The translations under genes were made by a program, and so were the position numbers. A model generated the notes under the pieces. That model searched no databases, had not been told where the DNA came from, and was given only the letters and a program-made list of their open reading frames with translations. A stretch of DNA of 64,000 bases from Thiohalomonas denitrificans (lineage in GTDB: Bacteria; Pseudomonadota; Gammaproteobacteria; Thiohalomonadales; Thiohalomonadaceae), in NCBI RefSeq assembly GCF_016841685.1, contig NZ_JAENYR010000006.1, forward strand, positions 22,108 through 86,107, in the 5' to 3' direction. Each line of letters starts with the position of its first letter. The first letter of the stretch is position 1. Positions 29,327 to 40,216 of this stretch are shown one piece after another.

Positions 29327-29805
29327 TGAGCCAGCACAGATTCCTGACGCGGGCCCGATCGATCCTGGCGCGCATGGGCAAAGGTCTCGAGCATGCCCAT
29401 TACGGCGAACTCCGGCCGCACCACGAAAAGCTGGAACAGCTCTATGGCTATCGCGGCGAGTCGCGGGTGGTGGTCGCTCTGGACGCGTCGCCCCGGCGCG
29501 AAGCGCTCGAGTACGCCGTCGACCTGGCGCGCCGCGAGGGGATGCTGTTGGATGTGCTCCACGTCAGCGCCTCGGCAGGGCTTGAGTTACCCCCAAAGGG
29601 ATTGATCCCGGCCCTGCTCGCCGCCGGCATCGACTTCCGGCTAACCCGTCGGGAGGGAGAACTCGCCAGCGTCCTGCTGGACTACTCCCGGTTCCGCCCC
29701 GATATCTTCTGTATCGTCTCCGCAACCCGCACCGAGTTTGTCGGCAGACTGCAGCGGCAGGGAATACCACAAGTGGTCACCGTCAACGATCACCTCAAGG
29801 CCTGA
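29326..29805 (+). CDS. USP-like protein
   Basis: SRVVVALDASPRREALEYAVDLARREGMLLDVLHVSA; TGATG overlap with nhaD. Confidence 0.7.
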   Translation: MSQHRFLTRARSILARMGKGLEHAHYGELRPHHEKLEQLYGYRGESRVVVALDASPRREALEYAVDLARREGMLLDVLHVSASAGLELPPKGLIPALLAAGIDFRLTRREGELASVLLDYSRFRPDIFCIVSATRTEFVGRLQRQGIPQVVTVNDHLKA

Positions 29806-29908
29806 GCGCTGAGGTTCATCTATCCGGGATTCGATCTATCGGGAATGGCAACAGTCGGGGTGTGGGAGTGGCGATTGCAATGAATCGAAATCCCCTTGTC
29901 CCTGCGTT

Positions 29909-30289
29909 TTATTTCTTTGGTGTGGTGTAGAAAATCCCGGGCAGAATCCGCTTCATGATCACGGTCTCATTTAGCTCCCCCTGGGCGTTTTTGAAGAACC
30001 GGAAGAAGGTCCGGCCGATCCGGATCGTGTCACCTTCCACCAGGAGGTGCGCACTGACGCGTTCACCATTGACGAAGGTGCCGTTGGTGCTGGAGCAATC
30101 CCTCAGGACGTATTCCGTGCTCCCGCTCTGTTCGCCGGTAACCTTTTCGACAATGGCATGTTCACGGCTTGCCAGGTCGTCATCGAGGCTTAGCTCATTC
30201 ATGTCCCCGCGGCCGATACAAAACGGCATCGGGTCCATGTTGATCTTCACGCTCGGGCTGTTGTTCTTGTAGTGAACTAAAATGCCCAT
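29909..30289 (-). CDS. FHA-domain protein
   Basis: FCIGRGDMNELSLDDDLASREHAIV...DCSSTNGTFVNGERV. Confidence 0.9.
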   Translation of the reverse strand: MGILVHYKNNSPSVKINMDPMPFCIGRGDMNELSLDDDLASREHAIVEKVTGEQSGSTEYVLRDCSSTNGTFVNGERVSAHLLVEGDTIRIGRTFFRFFKNAQGELNETVIMKRILPGIFYTTPKK

Positions 30290-30486
30290 TTCTGTGATCT
30301 CCGTTGCCTTTTCAGGCTAACGTAAAATATACGGAAAATTCCCACTCGGCGCGCCAAACCGGGAACTCCGTCACAGAACCTCCCCGAATCCCGCAGAAAA
30401 AACCCAAGTCCGACCTGATGGCAGCCTACCTCGGTGCCGGGGCTGGAGCGATTTGAGGGATGGCATTTGTCGCCGGGCCTTTTCAA

Positions 30487-31524
30487 TCACTTCACGGCCC
30501 TGCGGATCCAGGCGACCCGCTGATCGGTCAAGGGATGGGTAGAGAGATAACCCTGCCACTCGGCGGCCTCGCAGGTGCTGCCGGTCTCCCGACAGGCACC
30601 CTGCTCCAGACGGTTCAGGATGGCGACGAAGTATTCGTGGGAGACGCCCTCGCGCTCGAGGGAGCGAATGGCGTAGGCGTCGGCCTCGCGTTCGAACGAT
30701 CGGGAGTAGCCGAGCTCGGTCAGTACCAGCGGCAGGGAACCAACCAGCGACGACACCGCCGAGATATCCCCCAGGATCGACACCGCCATTAGTGTGAGCC
30801 CCGAGACCTGAAGCCCGCGGCGCAGGCCGTGCCGGCGCACCACGTGTCCCAGTTCATGGACGAAGATGCCAATCAGTTGTTCATCGTTGTCGGCCAACTC
30901 CACCAATTGGTCAGTGAAAATGATGGTGCCCGATGGCAGCGCGAGCGCATTGGGACCGATCGAGTGCTCTGCATCCCGGAAAACAATACGCACGGGTGTC
31001 TCGGGGGCCAGCCGGGTGGCACTGAGCTGGAAGCGCACCTTCAACCGCTCTCGGACCTCTGCCCCCAAACGACTCGGGTGGAAAAACTGCTCGTCCAGGA
31101 CCGTCCATACTCCGCGGTCGATCTCCCGACTAACCGAGGACGGCAGCGCAAAGGCCACCTCCTCTGCCAGTGCCGGAATGCCGTAGCGAACCACACCAAA
31201 AACCATGGTGACCACCATCACCAGAGAGAGAGCGATGGCCCGCCAGTGGCTCTCGAGCCCATGGAGAAGAGCTACGGCTGCATTGGGTAACAGCGCGTCG
31301 ATGGCGGCGTTTTCGTCGGTTTCGAATTTGGCCCCGGAGGGGAAGGTGAGGAACCGAGGCGTATTGCCGAGCCGATCGGAGACTTGCACGCGGGCGGCAG
31401 GGAGCAGCGGCTCCCGCTGCTCCCCACTGGTCCGGACCGAAACGGCCCCACCTGCGCCGTGCAGCTCGGCCGGCTCCCGCCGCGAACTGCCGGCGGGGTA
31501 ATACCAGCCGCTAACGACGGTCAC
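30487..31524 (-). CDS. M48-family metallopeptidase
   Basis: FVHELGHVVRRHGLRRG zinc motif; RSFEREADAYA. Confidence 0.9.
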   Translation of the reverse strand: MTVVSGWYYPAGSSRREPAELHGAGGAVSVRTSGEQREPLLPAARVQVSDRLGNTPRFLTFPSGAKFETDENAAIDALLPNAAVALLHGLESHWRAIALSLVMVVTMVFGVVRYGIPALAEEVAFALPSSVSREIDRGVWTVLDEQFFHPSRLGAEVRERLKVRFQLSATRLAPETPVRIVFRDAEHSIGPNALALPSGTIIFTDQLVELADNDEQLIGIFVHELGHVVRRHGLRRGLQVSGLTLMAVSILGDISAVSSLVGSLPLVLTELGYSRSFEREADAYAIRSLEREGVSHEYFVAILNRLEQGACRETGSTCEAAEWQGYLSTHPLTDQRVAWIRRAVK

Positions 31525-32813
31525 AGGCCGAGTTCGACGTCGAACAGGTCACCCACCTCCTGTCCGATGGCGCTCACCTGTTCGCTCTGCTGATCCACGA
31601 AACCGTCCAGGTCACCAACGCCGACCAACTCCGTGTGCTCCGCGGCGTATCGGGCCGTGCGCACCTTGGCCCAGGGATAGAACAGCCCCAGGGTCAAGAC
31701 CATGCCGAGCGTGTTCAGCGCTACCAGTTTCATGTAGGAGCCGAGCGCATAGCTGGCGGCGAAACCGTGGTCGTCGAGCCGCGTGTTGTTGTATTTCAGA
31801 TTAACACTCCTGACCGTAAACCAGGCGAACAGTACCAGGTATACGGGTAGCAACAGCAGGGCGGGCAGAATGGGAGACACCGAGCCCATGGGGACAGAGA
31901 CGACCATTGCGGCCACGACGACCCCGACCAGGGTCACAAACAGCATGTAATAAGGCCGCGGCCCGAGCTCCAGCCGGAAGGCGGTCGCCCCGAAGCGGTG
32001 ATGGTCGACGATGAATCGCTGCTGCTTGAAAAACGCCAACGGCATCAGCAGCCCCAAGGTAATCCCCCCCAGCATTGGCCAGCCCACGAATGCGGCCAGT
32101 GCCCCTTTCACACTGCCGTCGAAGCCGAAACGGACATTGCGCCACGCACTGTTTCGTGCCCGAAAACGCAGCGACTGCACCACGATCCACGGCATCAAAA
32201 CGAACAGCAGCAGAGTACCGATCACCCCGACAACGGGCGCGACTTCACCCCCCACTGCAATGAGCGCGAACAGCGCCAGGCCGATCAGCCGGCCCTTGAG
32301 GATCTGCAGCGGTTCGGCCAGGTATTCAAAGCTGCTGCCGTGCAGGCGGGTGTTGCCGTAGAAATAGCGCTGCGTCCGCACCTTCGCCCAAGCGGAATAG
32401 ATGCCGATGGTGACAATCGTCAGGGCGATGTTGACGATCCAGATGCGGAAGAATTCGGCGCCGGTACCGGCGAAGGTGAAAGGTTCATTAGACGATTCCC
32501 GGTCGACCACGACATCTCGCTCCGGCGAGACGGGCTCAGCTGGCACAGCCCCGACGGACGAGGCAGCGGGCGCCGGCGCCGAACGCCGCACGTTCGTCTT
32601 GAGGCCAGCATTCTCGAGCAGCACCCGGTACTCCTCTGCCTTGTCGGCGTTGAGGTTGCGGCGAAGAACGACCTGGGGATGGGAGAACAGGGCTTCAAGC
32701 TTTTCGCCCGTGAGATCAAATATTGCGGCGATCCGCTCCTTGACGCTTTGCGCCTCGAAGCCATCCAGAATCTCACCGCTGAAGACGATTTCGTAGTTCT
32801 GTGCGTCAGTCAT
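31521..32813 (-). CDS. DUF898 (YjgN-like) membrane protein
   Basis: Repeated FYGNTRLHGSSFEYL / YNNTRLDDHGFAAS modules and TM segments; overlaps the M48 gene. Confidence 0.88.
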   Translation of the reverse strand: MTDAQNYEIVFSGEILDGFEAQSVKERIAAIFDLTGEKLEALFSHPQVVLRRNLNADKAEEYRVLLENAGLKTNVRRSAPAPAASSVGAVPAEPVSPERDVVVDRESSNEPFTFAGTGAEFFRIWIVNIALTIVTIGIYSAWAKVRTQRYFYGNTRLHGSSFEYLAEPLQILKGRLIGLALFALIAVGGEVAPVVGVIGTLLLFVLMPWIVVQSLRFRARNSAWRNVRFGFDGSVKGALAAFVGWPMLGGITLGLLMPLAFFKQQRFIVDHHRFGATAFRLELGPRPYYMLFVTLVGVVVAAMVVSVPMGSVSPILPALLLLPVYLVLFAWFTVRSVNLKYNNTRLDDHGFAASYALGSYMKLVALNTLGMVLTLGLFYPWAKVRTARYAAEHTELVGVGDLDGFVDQQSEQVSAIGQEVGDLFDVELGL

Positions 32814-33080
32814 AATTTAAAATCCCTTAGTTGATGCGAGGCTCCCCCCGCAAGTTCCGTCAATCATCACGGACCTAACATTACGGGAGCCTTCACCAGG
32901 CTGCAAGAACGGGTGCGGAAGATGAAAACAGAGGAAAAGGCCGGTCCGTTTCCGGCTGGACCGCATCTGCTTGAGTAGGCAGGCGGGTGCAGATCCCAAA
33001 GGAGAAGCTCGCAGACCGCAGTTTGCCGATGCCGGAGTGCGCTTGACGCTATGCGCTGCTCCAGGAATATCGCCGCGTGA

Positions 33081-34466
33081 TCAGGGTTCTTCCACAGCCG
33101 GGTCGGATGTACCCGGTTCATGGGTGCCCGCCGGGTATTCGGCAAGGGGTGCCCGCCCCGCCTCCCAGGCGCGGATAATCGGCTCGACGATGCGCCAGGC
33201 CTCTTCCGCTTCGTCGCCGCGGATGGCAAGGGTGCAGTCCCCTTGCAGGGCATCGAGCAGCAGCCGACTGTAGGCGTCCGATGCCGGTGCGTTGAGCGGA
33301 CTGTCCAGCACAGTCTCGCGCAGCTCGAATCGTTCGCCAGGGCCGGTGATATTGAGCGCCAGTGCAATCCGTTCCGGTTCGAAATTCAGACGCAAAACGT
33401 TCGGGACAGCGGCGTTCTCCTCGAAGGCGAGGTGCGGGACCGGCCGGAAGTGGATGGCGATCTCACAGCGGTCGCGGGCCAGGGCCTTGCCGCTACGCAG
33501 GACGAACGGTACCCCGGCCCAGCGCCAGTTATCGACGAACAGCGTCACCTCCGCAAAGGTCTCCGTGCCGCGTTGTGGGTCCACTCCGGGCTCGTGGGTG
33601 TAGGCCCCTACGGGACGTCCCCCTATTTCCCCGGCCCCGTAGCGGGCACGCCGGGTGTAGTAGTCCACTTCATTGGGTCCGAATCGGCGTACCGCCCGCA
33701 GCACATCCACTTTGCGGTCGCGCAAGTCCCGCGCGTTCAGGCTCTGAGGCGGCTCCATGGCTACCAGGCCGAGCAACTGCAGCAGATGATTCTGTATCAT
33801 GTCGAGTAGCGCGCCGGTGGCGTCGTAATAGCCGGCACGTCCTTCCAGGGCGAGGGTCTCGTCCCAGACGATCTCGACCCGCTCCACGTGGACCGCATTC
33901 CACAACGTTTCGAACACCCGGTTGGCGAAGCGCAGGCCGAGTATGTTCTGTACCGTCTGCATTCCCAGAAAATGATCGATACGGAACACCGTCTGCTCGC
34001 CAAGGCGCTCGGCAATCAAATGGTTGAGAGCTTGGGCGGATTCGAGGTCCCGGCCGAAAGGCTTCTCGATCACCAGTCGGCTGCCCGGGGCGAGCCCCGC
34101 ATCGCATAGTGCCTCGATGGTCGGTGCATAAATGGCGGGAGGCAGGGCCAGGTAGGCCAGCAGGGATTCATCCGCCGATCGCAGCAGCCGCGCCATCTGC
34201 TTCGCATCGGTCACATCGGCTTGACCATAGACCAGGCGCGCCACGAGCTGATTTCGGGTCGATGGACTCACATCCGGGGCATGGCGGACGAGCCGTTCAG
34301 TCATCCGGGTGCGGAAATCCTCATTACCAGCCGGTTCGCGGCCGACCCCAAGAACCGAAAAGCCGGGTGGCAGACGTTCTGCTTCAAGCAGGCGGGCAAG
34401 CGCCGGCAACAGATAGCGCGCCGTCAGGTCGCCCCCGGCACCCAGTATCACCAGCTTCTCAATCAT
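33081..34466 (-). CDS. zwf: Glucose-6-phosphate 1-dehydrogenase
   Basis: LGAGGDLTARYLLPAL, RLVIEKPFGRDLESAQALN, FRIDHFLGMQTVQNIL. Confidence 0.94.
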   Translation of the reverse strand: MIEKLVILGAGGDLTARYLLPALARLLEAERLPPGFSVLGVGREPAGNEDFRTRMTERLVRHAPDVSPSTRNQLVARLVYGQADVTDAKQMARLLRSADESLLAYLALPPAIYAPTIEALCDAGLAPGSRLVIEKPFGRDLESAQALNHLIAERLGEQTVFRIDHFLGMQTVQNILGLRFANRVFETLWNAVHVERVEIVWDETLALEGRAGYYDATGALLDMIQNHLLQLLGLVAMEPPQSLNARDLRDRKVDVLRAVRRFGPNEVDYYTRRARYGAGEIGGRPVGAYTHEPGVDPQRGTETFAEVTLFVDNWRWAGVPFVLRSGKALARDRCEIAIHFRPVPHLAFEENAAVPNVLRLNFEPERIALALNITGPGERFELRETVLDSPLNAPASDAYSRLLLDALQGDCTLAIRGDEAEEAWRIVEPIIRAWEAGRAPLAEYPAGTHEPGTSDPAVEEP

Positions 34467-36300
34467 CTCTGTTCCCCTGGAGAGCCCGCGCCAGATTGCG
34501 GCCGCTGGCGATGAGGCCCACATGACTGAAGGCCTGGGGAAAATTGCCCAGGAAGGCACCGGTCGCCGGGTCGATCTGCTCCGGCAGCAGACCCAGATCA
34601 TTCGTGCGATTGCACAGGGCATCGTAAAGGGCTGTCGCCTCGTCCAGGCGACCCTGGCCGGTGAGGTTGTTGAGCAGCCAGAAACTGCACAGAAGGAACG
34701 CCCCCTCATGACCGGGCAGTCCGTCCGGCGATTCCTCGGGAATGTAACGGTAGAGCAGGCCGTCCCCGGCCCCGAGTCGCTGCCGAACCGCTTCCACGGT
34801 GGCTATCATCCGGGGGTGATCGAACGGCACCACCCGCCTCAGCGGCAGGGTCAACAGGCTCGCGTCGAGCCAGCCGCCGCCCAGATGCTCCGTCAGGGTG
34901 TTTCGCTTCGAATTCCAGGCCTCGTTCAGAATGGTTTCCCGAATAACCGCGGCGTCTGCACGCCAGCCCCTGATATCGCCGGGAAGGCCCAGTCGCTCGG
35001 CGATGCGGGCGCCGCGATCCAGGGCCACTTGGCACAGCGCGGCGGAATAGGTGAACGGGTGGCCAGAGGTGCGCACTTCCCAGATACCGTGATCGGGTTT
35101 CCGCCATTCCACGCGGGCCTGCTCGACAAATGTGTGCAGACATGACCAGAGGTGAGGGGTTACCCGACCGCCCCGATTGGCCCACTGATAGGCACTGTCA
35201 AGTATTTCACCGAAGACATCGTGCTGACGCTGTTCCACTGCGGCGTTACCCCACCGCACCGGCGCTGAACCGCGATATCCCTCCAGCTCCCCATCTTCCC
35301 ACTCCTGCGGCGGCACACCTCCGTCCAGGTCATAGAGAACCCGCGGGCGGCCGGGGTTTTCTACGTCGTCCAGCACCCAGGCGAGGAACGCCTGCGCTTC
35401 TACGGTGAGACTGACCCCGCGGAGGGCGTACACGGAGAAGGCGGCATCGCGCACCCAGGTGTAGCGATAATCCCAGTTGCGCGGACCACCAACGGCCTCG
35501 GGCAACGACGATGTGGGAGCAGCGATGATGGCTCCGTTTTCAAAGTGGTCCAGCAGCTTGAGGGTAATGGCGGAGCGTCGCACCAACGCCGCTTGAGGAC
35601 CTCCGTATTCGAAGCCGCTGATCCAGCGCCGCCACGAGGCGATAGTGGCCTCCAGGACCTCTTGGTGGGCGATGGGATCATAGCGGTAGGAGCCGGACGC
35701 CCAGCGCAGTACGAGGTGGAAACACTCACCCGCACGCGCGTAATAGATGCTGCGCAGTCCCTGCAGTGCGATGGTGGCGTTGTAACGCAGCTCCAGCCCG
35801 TCCCGGGTGCGAATCCGCCAGCCGTCACCATGAGGCTCGGCATCCACCGTACCCCGGAGTGCCATATCGATACGCAGCGGCACATCTCCCTCGAGGACTT
35901 CGACCTGCCTCAGCAACTCGCCCCGGGCCGCTCGCACCCCCTCGTTCAGATTGGCGCCGGTGCGAAAGGTGAGCGCATCGGTGATCCGCACGACCCCGTC
36001 GGGCCCGCGCAGTTCGGTCGCCAGGACACCGGTGTCCGGCAGATAGTAGTGGCGGGACTCATCCAGTCGCTCCGGGGCGATGGTGAAGGCACCTCCACGT
36101 TGCGCATCCAGCAGACCGCAAAATAGCGGTGGCGAATCGAAGCGGGGCGCGCACAGCCACGGGATTGCTCCGTCGCGACCTACCAGGGCGGCACCGGCAC
36201 CGTCGCCGATGAGCCCGTATTCCTCGATGGCGAGGTAGCCTTCCGACGTGTAGTGCAGCGGTCCAAAACGCGCCTGCCGACTGTTCGTGTACGCATCCAT
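34459..36300 (-). CDS. Glycoside hydrolase family 15 (glucoamylase/trehalase-like)
   Basis: IEEYGLIGDGAGAALVGRDGAIPWLCAPRFDSPPLF; GGPRNWDYRYTWVRDAAFSVYAL. Confidence 0.93.
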   Translation of the reverse strand: MDAYTNSRQARFGPLHYTSEGYLAIEEYGLIGDGAGAALVGRDGAIPWLCAPRFDSPPLFCGLLDAQRGGAFTIAPERLDESRHYYLPDTGVLATELRGPDGVVRITDALTFRTGANLNEGVRAARGELLRQVEVLEGDVPLRIDMALRGTVDAEPHGDGWRIRTRDGLELRYNATIALQGLRSIYYARAGECFHLVLRWASGSYRYDPIAHQEVLEATIASWRRWISGFEYGGPQAALVRRSAITLKLLDHFENGAIIAAPTSSLPEAVGGPRNWDYRYTWVRDAAFSVYALRGVSLTVEAQAFLAWVLDDVENPGRPRVLYDLDGGVPPQEWEDGELEGYRGSAPVRWGNAAVEQRQHDVFGEILDSAYQWANRGGRVTPHLWSCLHTFVEQARVEWRKPDHGIWEVRTSGHPFTYSAALCQVALDRGARIAERLGLPGDIRGWRADAAVIRETILNEAWNSKRNTLTEHLGGGWLDASLLTLPLRRVVPFDHPRMIATVEAVRQRLGAGDGLLYRYIPEESPDGLPGHEGAFLLCSFWLLNNLTGQGRLDEATALYDALCNRTNDLGLLPEQIDPATGAFLGNFPQAFSHVGLIASGRNLARALQGNRDD

Positions 36301-36427
36301 TCACGAGCATCCTTGTTACCAGGCCGGGCCCGGTAGTGCTCAGCCCCTCGAGGACCATGCGATCAGTAAAGTAGACCAGCAGCCCGGCGGCATCCACGGT
36401 CCCATCGACTCGGGAATATCGATTGGC

Positions 36428-37549
36428 TCAGGCGGATTGGGCCTGCTCCCCTCGATATAGAACAGTGAGAAGTGCGCCGAGGCCGAACAGTGTGACCGCC
36501 AAGCCGATGAGGAAGCCCAGTACAGGAATAAGCTGCAGCAGGCAAAGCACCAGGATTGCCAAAACCAGGGCGACCACATGCAACACCTTAGGGGCCCCCT
36601 CACGCTTGCCCAACCCCAGAAGACCCAACTCACCCACGAAAAAACTGCCCACGATCCACGCCACCGGCACCGCGGCCAAATACAGGGCCACAAGGATCAG
36701 CGCCAGCAGAGAGCCTACAGTCGTGATGAATAGGAACACGATAGCAACCGGGGTCAGGACAAGGCCCAGGAACCCCAGGCCGAACGAGCTGGCAGGATTG
36801 CCTTTCGCCACGTCCACCGCCCGGCCGAAAAGGCCGGGAGCAAGCAGATAGAGCACAACGCCTGCAGCGATAAGGCTGGCGGCGAGGAACAGTTGAAAAG
36901 CAGCAGCGGGAGCCTCGGGTCTCACCAGCATGGGCAGCTCCACCACACGCCCGCCAATCTGAGCCTCTCCACTGATCTCGGGAGGCGTTTCGCTGCGCCA
37001 GATAAGGTCCCCCTGAATTCTCGCCCCGGGACGGATCTCTATCGCTTCGGCAGTGATTTCCGCATCTTCGCCTACGGTGCCGCTGATGATGACCCGTTGG
37101 CCAACCGCTTTCAGCTCCTGACCCACATTGCCCTCAAGGCGCAGGGTTGACCCGGCAAGCCAGGCGAAGCCGCCCAGTTCGACGCCCGGGTCGATAGTGA
37201 CGGTCTCACCCGCAGCCACCATATGGTCGCCGATATCTGCCGCGATACGCACCCGCCGGCCTGCCACTCGTATATCATCTTGAACAGGCCCCCGGAGCAG
37301 AATGCGTTCACCCGCCGCATTGACATCGCCCTGAATGGCCTCCTCCACGATAACCTCCCTGCCGGCTACCGTGAGGTCTCCCGCCACCGGGGCCCATACC
37401 TCCACGAGGCCTCCCGCAGCGTAAAGGTCCTGAGCTACCGGATCACGGATGATCACCGATTCACCCAGGCGTTGGGCCAAAACCGAATCAGTCAGCAGCA
37501 TCCCGATAATCAGGAAAACGAGCGTCCCGGCGGCAATTGATCGGCTCAT
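36428..37549 (-). CDS. Polymer-forming (bactofilin-like repeat) membrane protein
   Basis: Hexapeptide-like turns (VAGDLTVAGREVIVEEAIQGDVNAAGERILLRGPVQDDIRVAG...) followed by TM helices. Confidence 0.8.
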   Translation of the reverse strand: MSRSIAAGTLVFLIIGMLLTDSVLAQRLGESVIIRDPVAQDLYAAGGLVEVWAPVAGDLTVAGREVIVEEAIQGDVNAAGERILLRGPVQDDIRVAGRRVRIAADIGDHMVAAGETVTIDPGVELGGFAWLAGSTLRLEGNVGQELKAVGQRVIISGTVGEDAEITAEAIEIRPGARIQGDLIWRSETPPEISGEAQIGGRVVELPMLVRPEAPAAAFQLFLAASLIAAGVVLYLLAPGLFGRAVDVAKGNPASSFGLGFLGLVLTPVAIVFLFITTVGSLLALILVALYLAAVPVAWIVGSFFVGELGLLGLGKREGAPKVLHVVALVLAILVLCLLQLIPVLGFLIGLAVTLFGLGALLTVLYRGEQAQSA

Positions 37550-37748
37550 TAGCGCTCCTACCAGTCCGTGGCGATGGCATATCCTGTCGGACCGACTCCA
37601 TTACACCTGAACCATAGCAACTCTCTTCGTTACCAAGAAGTCTACGCACATTTGGGCCATCGCCACCGCGAATCGCACACATGGGCATCGATAAAATCCG
37701 CGAACAAGCCGCTTGGGGTCGGATTGGGTTTTTGGCGACCGGGTCTGG

Positions 37749-38561
37749 TCAGGAGTGCGCCGACCCTTCCGATTCCGGGAACAGCGGCGCAATCGCGCCG
37801 ATCCAGGGTTCGTGACGTCGGCCGAAGTGTAGCGTCACCTGATAGCGGGGTGGATGAATACCACTGCTGTTACCCCCGGCAGCAACGGCCTCCAGTTCCT
37901 GATGAAAGCGGATGGGCACGTGAACCGAACGGGGAAACAGGCTGCGGATATATCCCTGGACGCCGTCATCATTGCGCCGCATACCGACCCGACCAGCGAC
38001 GATGATATGAGTCTCGGTGTCAGGATAACGGCTGCGCAATCGAACAGCATCGCGATCGGCATCCACGGGTACCAGACGCGAGTCGGCGGTTTGCATCTGT
38101 TCCAGACGCTGGCGGGCCTGTTCCTGCTCCCTTACCGATCTTTCATCAGCTTGGGGCTCCGATTCGAGCTTGGCCAGCTCACCTTCGCTTTCGGCCAACG
38201 CCTGCGCCCAGGTGCGGCCGTCATACTCCAGCACCACGTAAGCGCGACGGGTCTGCGGCCGTTTGTAACTTTTCTCACCCCAGGCCTGGAATTCGCGGGA
38301 TTCAAACCCGAGTGTCTGCAGCTTTTCCTTGTCGAACCACTCCAACAGCCTTGCGTTTCGATTGTGCCGCAACCGCAATGCCATACCGCTGTTTTCTTCC
38401 GACGCCGATGACCGGGAATAGGGAAGCACCAGCTCCCGCTCCGTCAGTACTACGCTTGTCCCGGGCTCACCGCTACGGTTCCAGGCCACACCCGCCAGTA
38501 TTACACTATTGACGACAACCACGAGGCCCAGTACCGCCAACAGTACATATTCTCTTTTCAT
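37749..38561 (-). CDS. DUF4824-like protein
   Basis: N-terminal TM, RRAYVVLEYDGRTWAQAL, RYQVTLHFGRRHEPWI. Confidence 0.7.
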   Translation of the reverse strand: MKREYVLLAVLGLVVVVNSVILAGVAWNRSGEPGTSVVLTERELVLPYSRSSASEENSGMALRLRHNRNARLLEWFDKEKLQTLGFESREFQAWGEKSYKRPQTRRAYVVLEYDGRTWAQALAESEGELAKLESEPQADERSVREQEQARQRLEQMQTADSRLVPVDADRDAVRLRSRYPDTETHIIVAGRVGMRRNDDGVQGYIRSLFPRSVHVPIRFHQELEAVAAGGNSSGIHPPRYQVTLHFGRRHEPWIGAIAPLFPESEGSAHS

Positions 38562-39625
38562 GCCGTTACCTCCCCGCGATGCATCTTATGCAGCCGCCGC
38601 ATTACCAGCAGCAACACGACGGCAATCAGGCCCACCAACAGGAAGAACAGGTACTTGGGCAGCCAATCCCACCACCAGTCAAAAAACTTGGTGTAGAGAT
38701 AGATAACAAAAAACGTGCTGCCGGTGTTCACCACTCCTGGCCAGTGGCGCCGGATCCCGAACCAGATGGTCAGCCCGGCGAGCACGAAGCCCGCCGTCTG
38801 GTACAGGTATTCGATAGTGACATTGGCAAGCGGCAGGTAACTGACACTTCCCTGATTGGAGAGAACAAGGATGGTGATGAACAGCACCAGCAGTCCGTAT
38901 ACCCGGTAAATATCGGCGAACTCCCGCTGCATTGGCAGGCGCGCGGCGCCTACCATGCACATCAAGACACCGGCGAGCAGAAAGTTCTCCGGTCGTTCAC
39001 CAAAAGAGAGCCAATAGGCCCCACTCCAGGTACCGACCGTCGCTGACAGATAACCGACCAAAAACGTCAGCGCCGCGACCAGCATCAGCCGCAGCCCATA
39101 ACCATAGGCGAGCAACAGGGTGAACACTCCCCAGACAAGAAAGGCGTTGGGAGTCGGGACGATGTTGAAGATTTGGCCGAGCATGGAGAGATTCAGCACG
39201 AACGCGGCCACCGCAACAAGCGCGATCAGAGAGGCGAAATAGAAGGTACGCTCCCGCCGAGCGGCAAACTCCACGCCCAGCGTCGCCAGCAAAGGTGCCG
39301 CGACAAGGATGACCACCTGTCCCAGGGTCGTCAGGGAACCCCAGAAACGATAGAAAAAGAAGAACACGGCCGCGGAGAGGGCCAATGCCCCGAGGAAGGA
39401 GGCGATGCGCATCCCCCAGGACAACTGCTTCTGACTGCTGCTGGTGTCCACGTCGAAGTCGGCGGCCATCCGCCGCTGCAGTGTGGAGTGGTATATTTCC
39501 ACCTCCCGGCGCTGCGAGACCGGCAACGCCAGGACACCCTCGCGCTCAAGCTCAATCAGTTCGGCCGTAAAGGCATCGATGCGGTCGACCCGCCGTTGGG
39601 CCTGCTCCCTGTTCATTGTTGTCAT
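38558..39625 (-). CDS. DUF2157-like multi-pass membrane protein
   Basis: Multiple TM segments; overlaps the start of the preceding gene. Confidence 0.7.
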   Translation of the reverse strand: MTTMNREQAQRRVDRIDAFTAELIELEREGVLALPVSQRREVEIYHSTLQRRMAADFDVDTSSSQKQLSWGMRIASFLGALALSAAVFFFFYRFWGSLTTLGQVVILVAAPLLATLGVEFAARRERTFYFASLIALVAVAAFVLNLSMLGQIFNIVPTPNAFLVWGVFTLLLAYGYGLRLMLVAALTFLVGYLSATVGTWSGAYWLSFGERPENFLLAGVLMCMVGAARLPMQREFADIYRVYGLLVLFITILVLSNQGSVSYLPLANVTIEYLYQTAGFVLAGLTIWFGIRRHWPGVVNTGSTFFVIYLYTKFFDWWWDWLPKYLFFLLVGLIAVVLLLVMRRLHKMHRGEVTA

Positions 39626-39924
39626 TCCCTATCATAGGTACCGTTCTATTCTGCCACGGCCCTAACCATTAATAAAAGAGAACCAAAGACCAGCGCGCCT
39701 ATGCCTCGACGTTGAAGGGCAACTCGATTTGAACGACTCGCACTGGAGTCAAGCCATTGTTCAGCGGTCTCTAAACGCTCTCGGGCAAGCTGCCGGACGT
39801 GGCAAATGGGGGCCCCCATGTTCCCAAGGCTTCCTCGATACCGTGTCCGAAAATGATGGTTTACCAGTTAGCCAGGTAATCGCCCAATGGGCTCTGATTT
39901 TTTCGTCTTTTTCAAAAAAGGCAC

Positions 39925-40069
39925 GTAACTGCTCGCCCGGTGATCGCACACGGCCCAGGAAATCCGTCATCCCCGCGTAGGCGGGGATCCATTCGAGCCA
40001 TGCTTCTGTTCTCTGGATTCTCGCCTACGCGGGGGTGACAGGGAATGACGGGAGGGGGTGAATAGTCAC
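39925..40069 (+). mobile_element. MITE-like family B, copy 2
   Basis: GTAACTGCTCGCCCGGTGATCGCACACGGCCCAGGAAATCCGTC...GAATGACGGGAGGGGGTGAATAGTCAC; flanks AAAGGCAC / AAAGACAC. Confidence 0.82.
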
Positions 40070-40216
40070 AAAGACACAATCTAAATTCAGGACGCCAACT
40101 TCCGGGTTTGACGTCTCCATTCAAGAGGAAGAACACAAAGTTTTTGCCGTTCCGCACCAGGAAGCGCCTGGTCGTGAGAACGGCTCCGGCACGCCGGGCA
40201 CTCCTGGCACTCCTGG

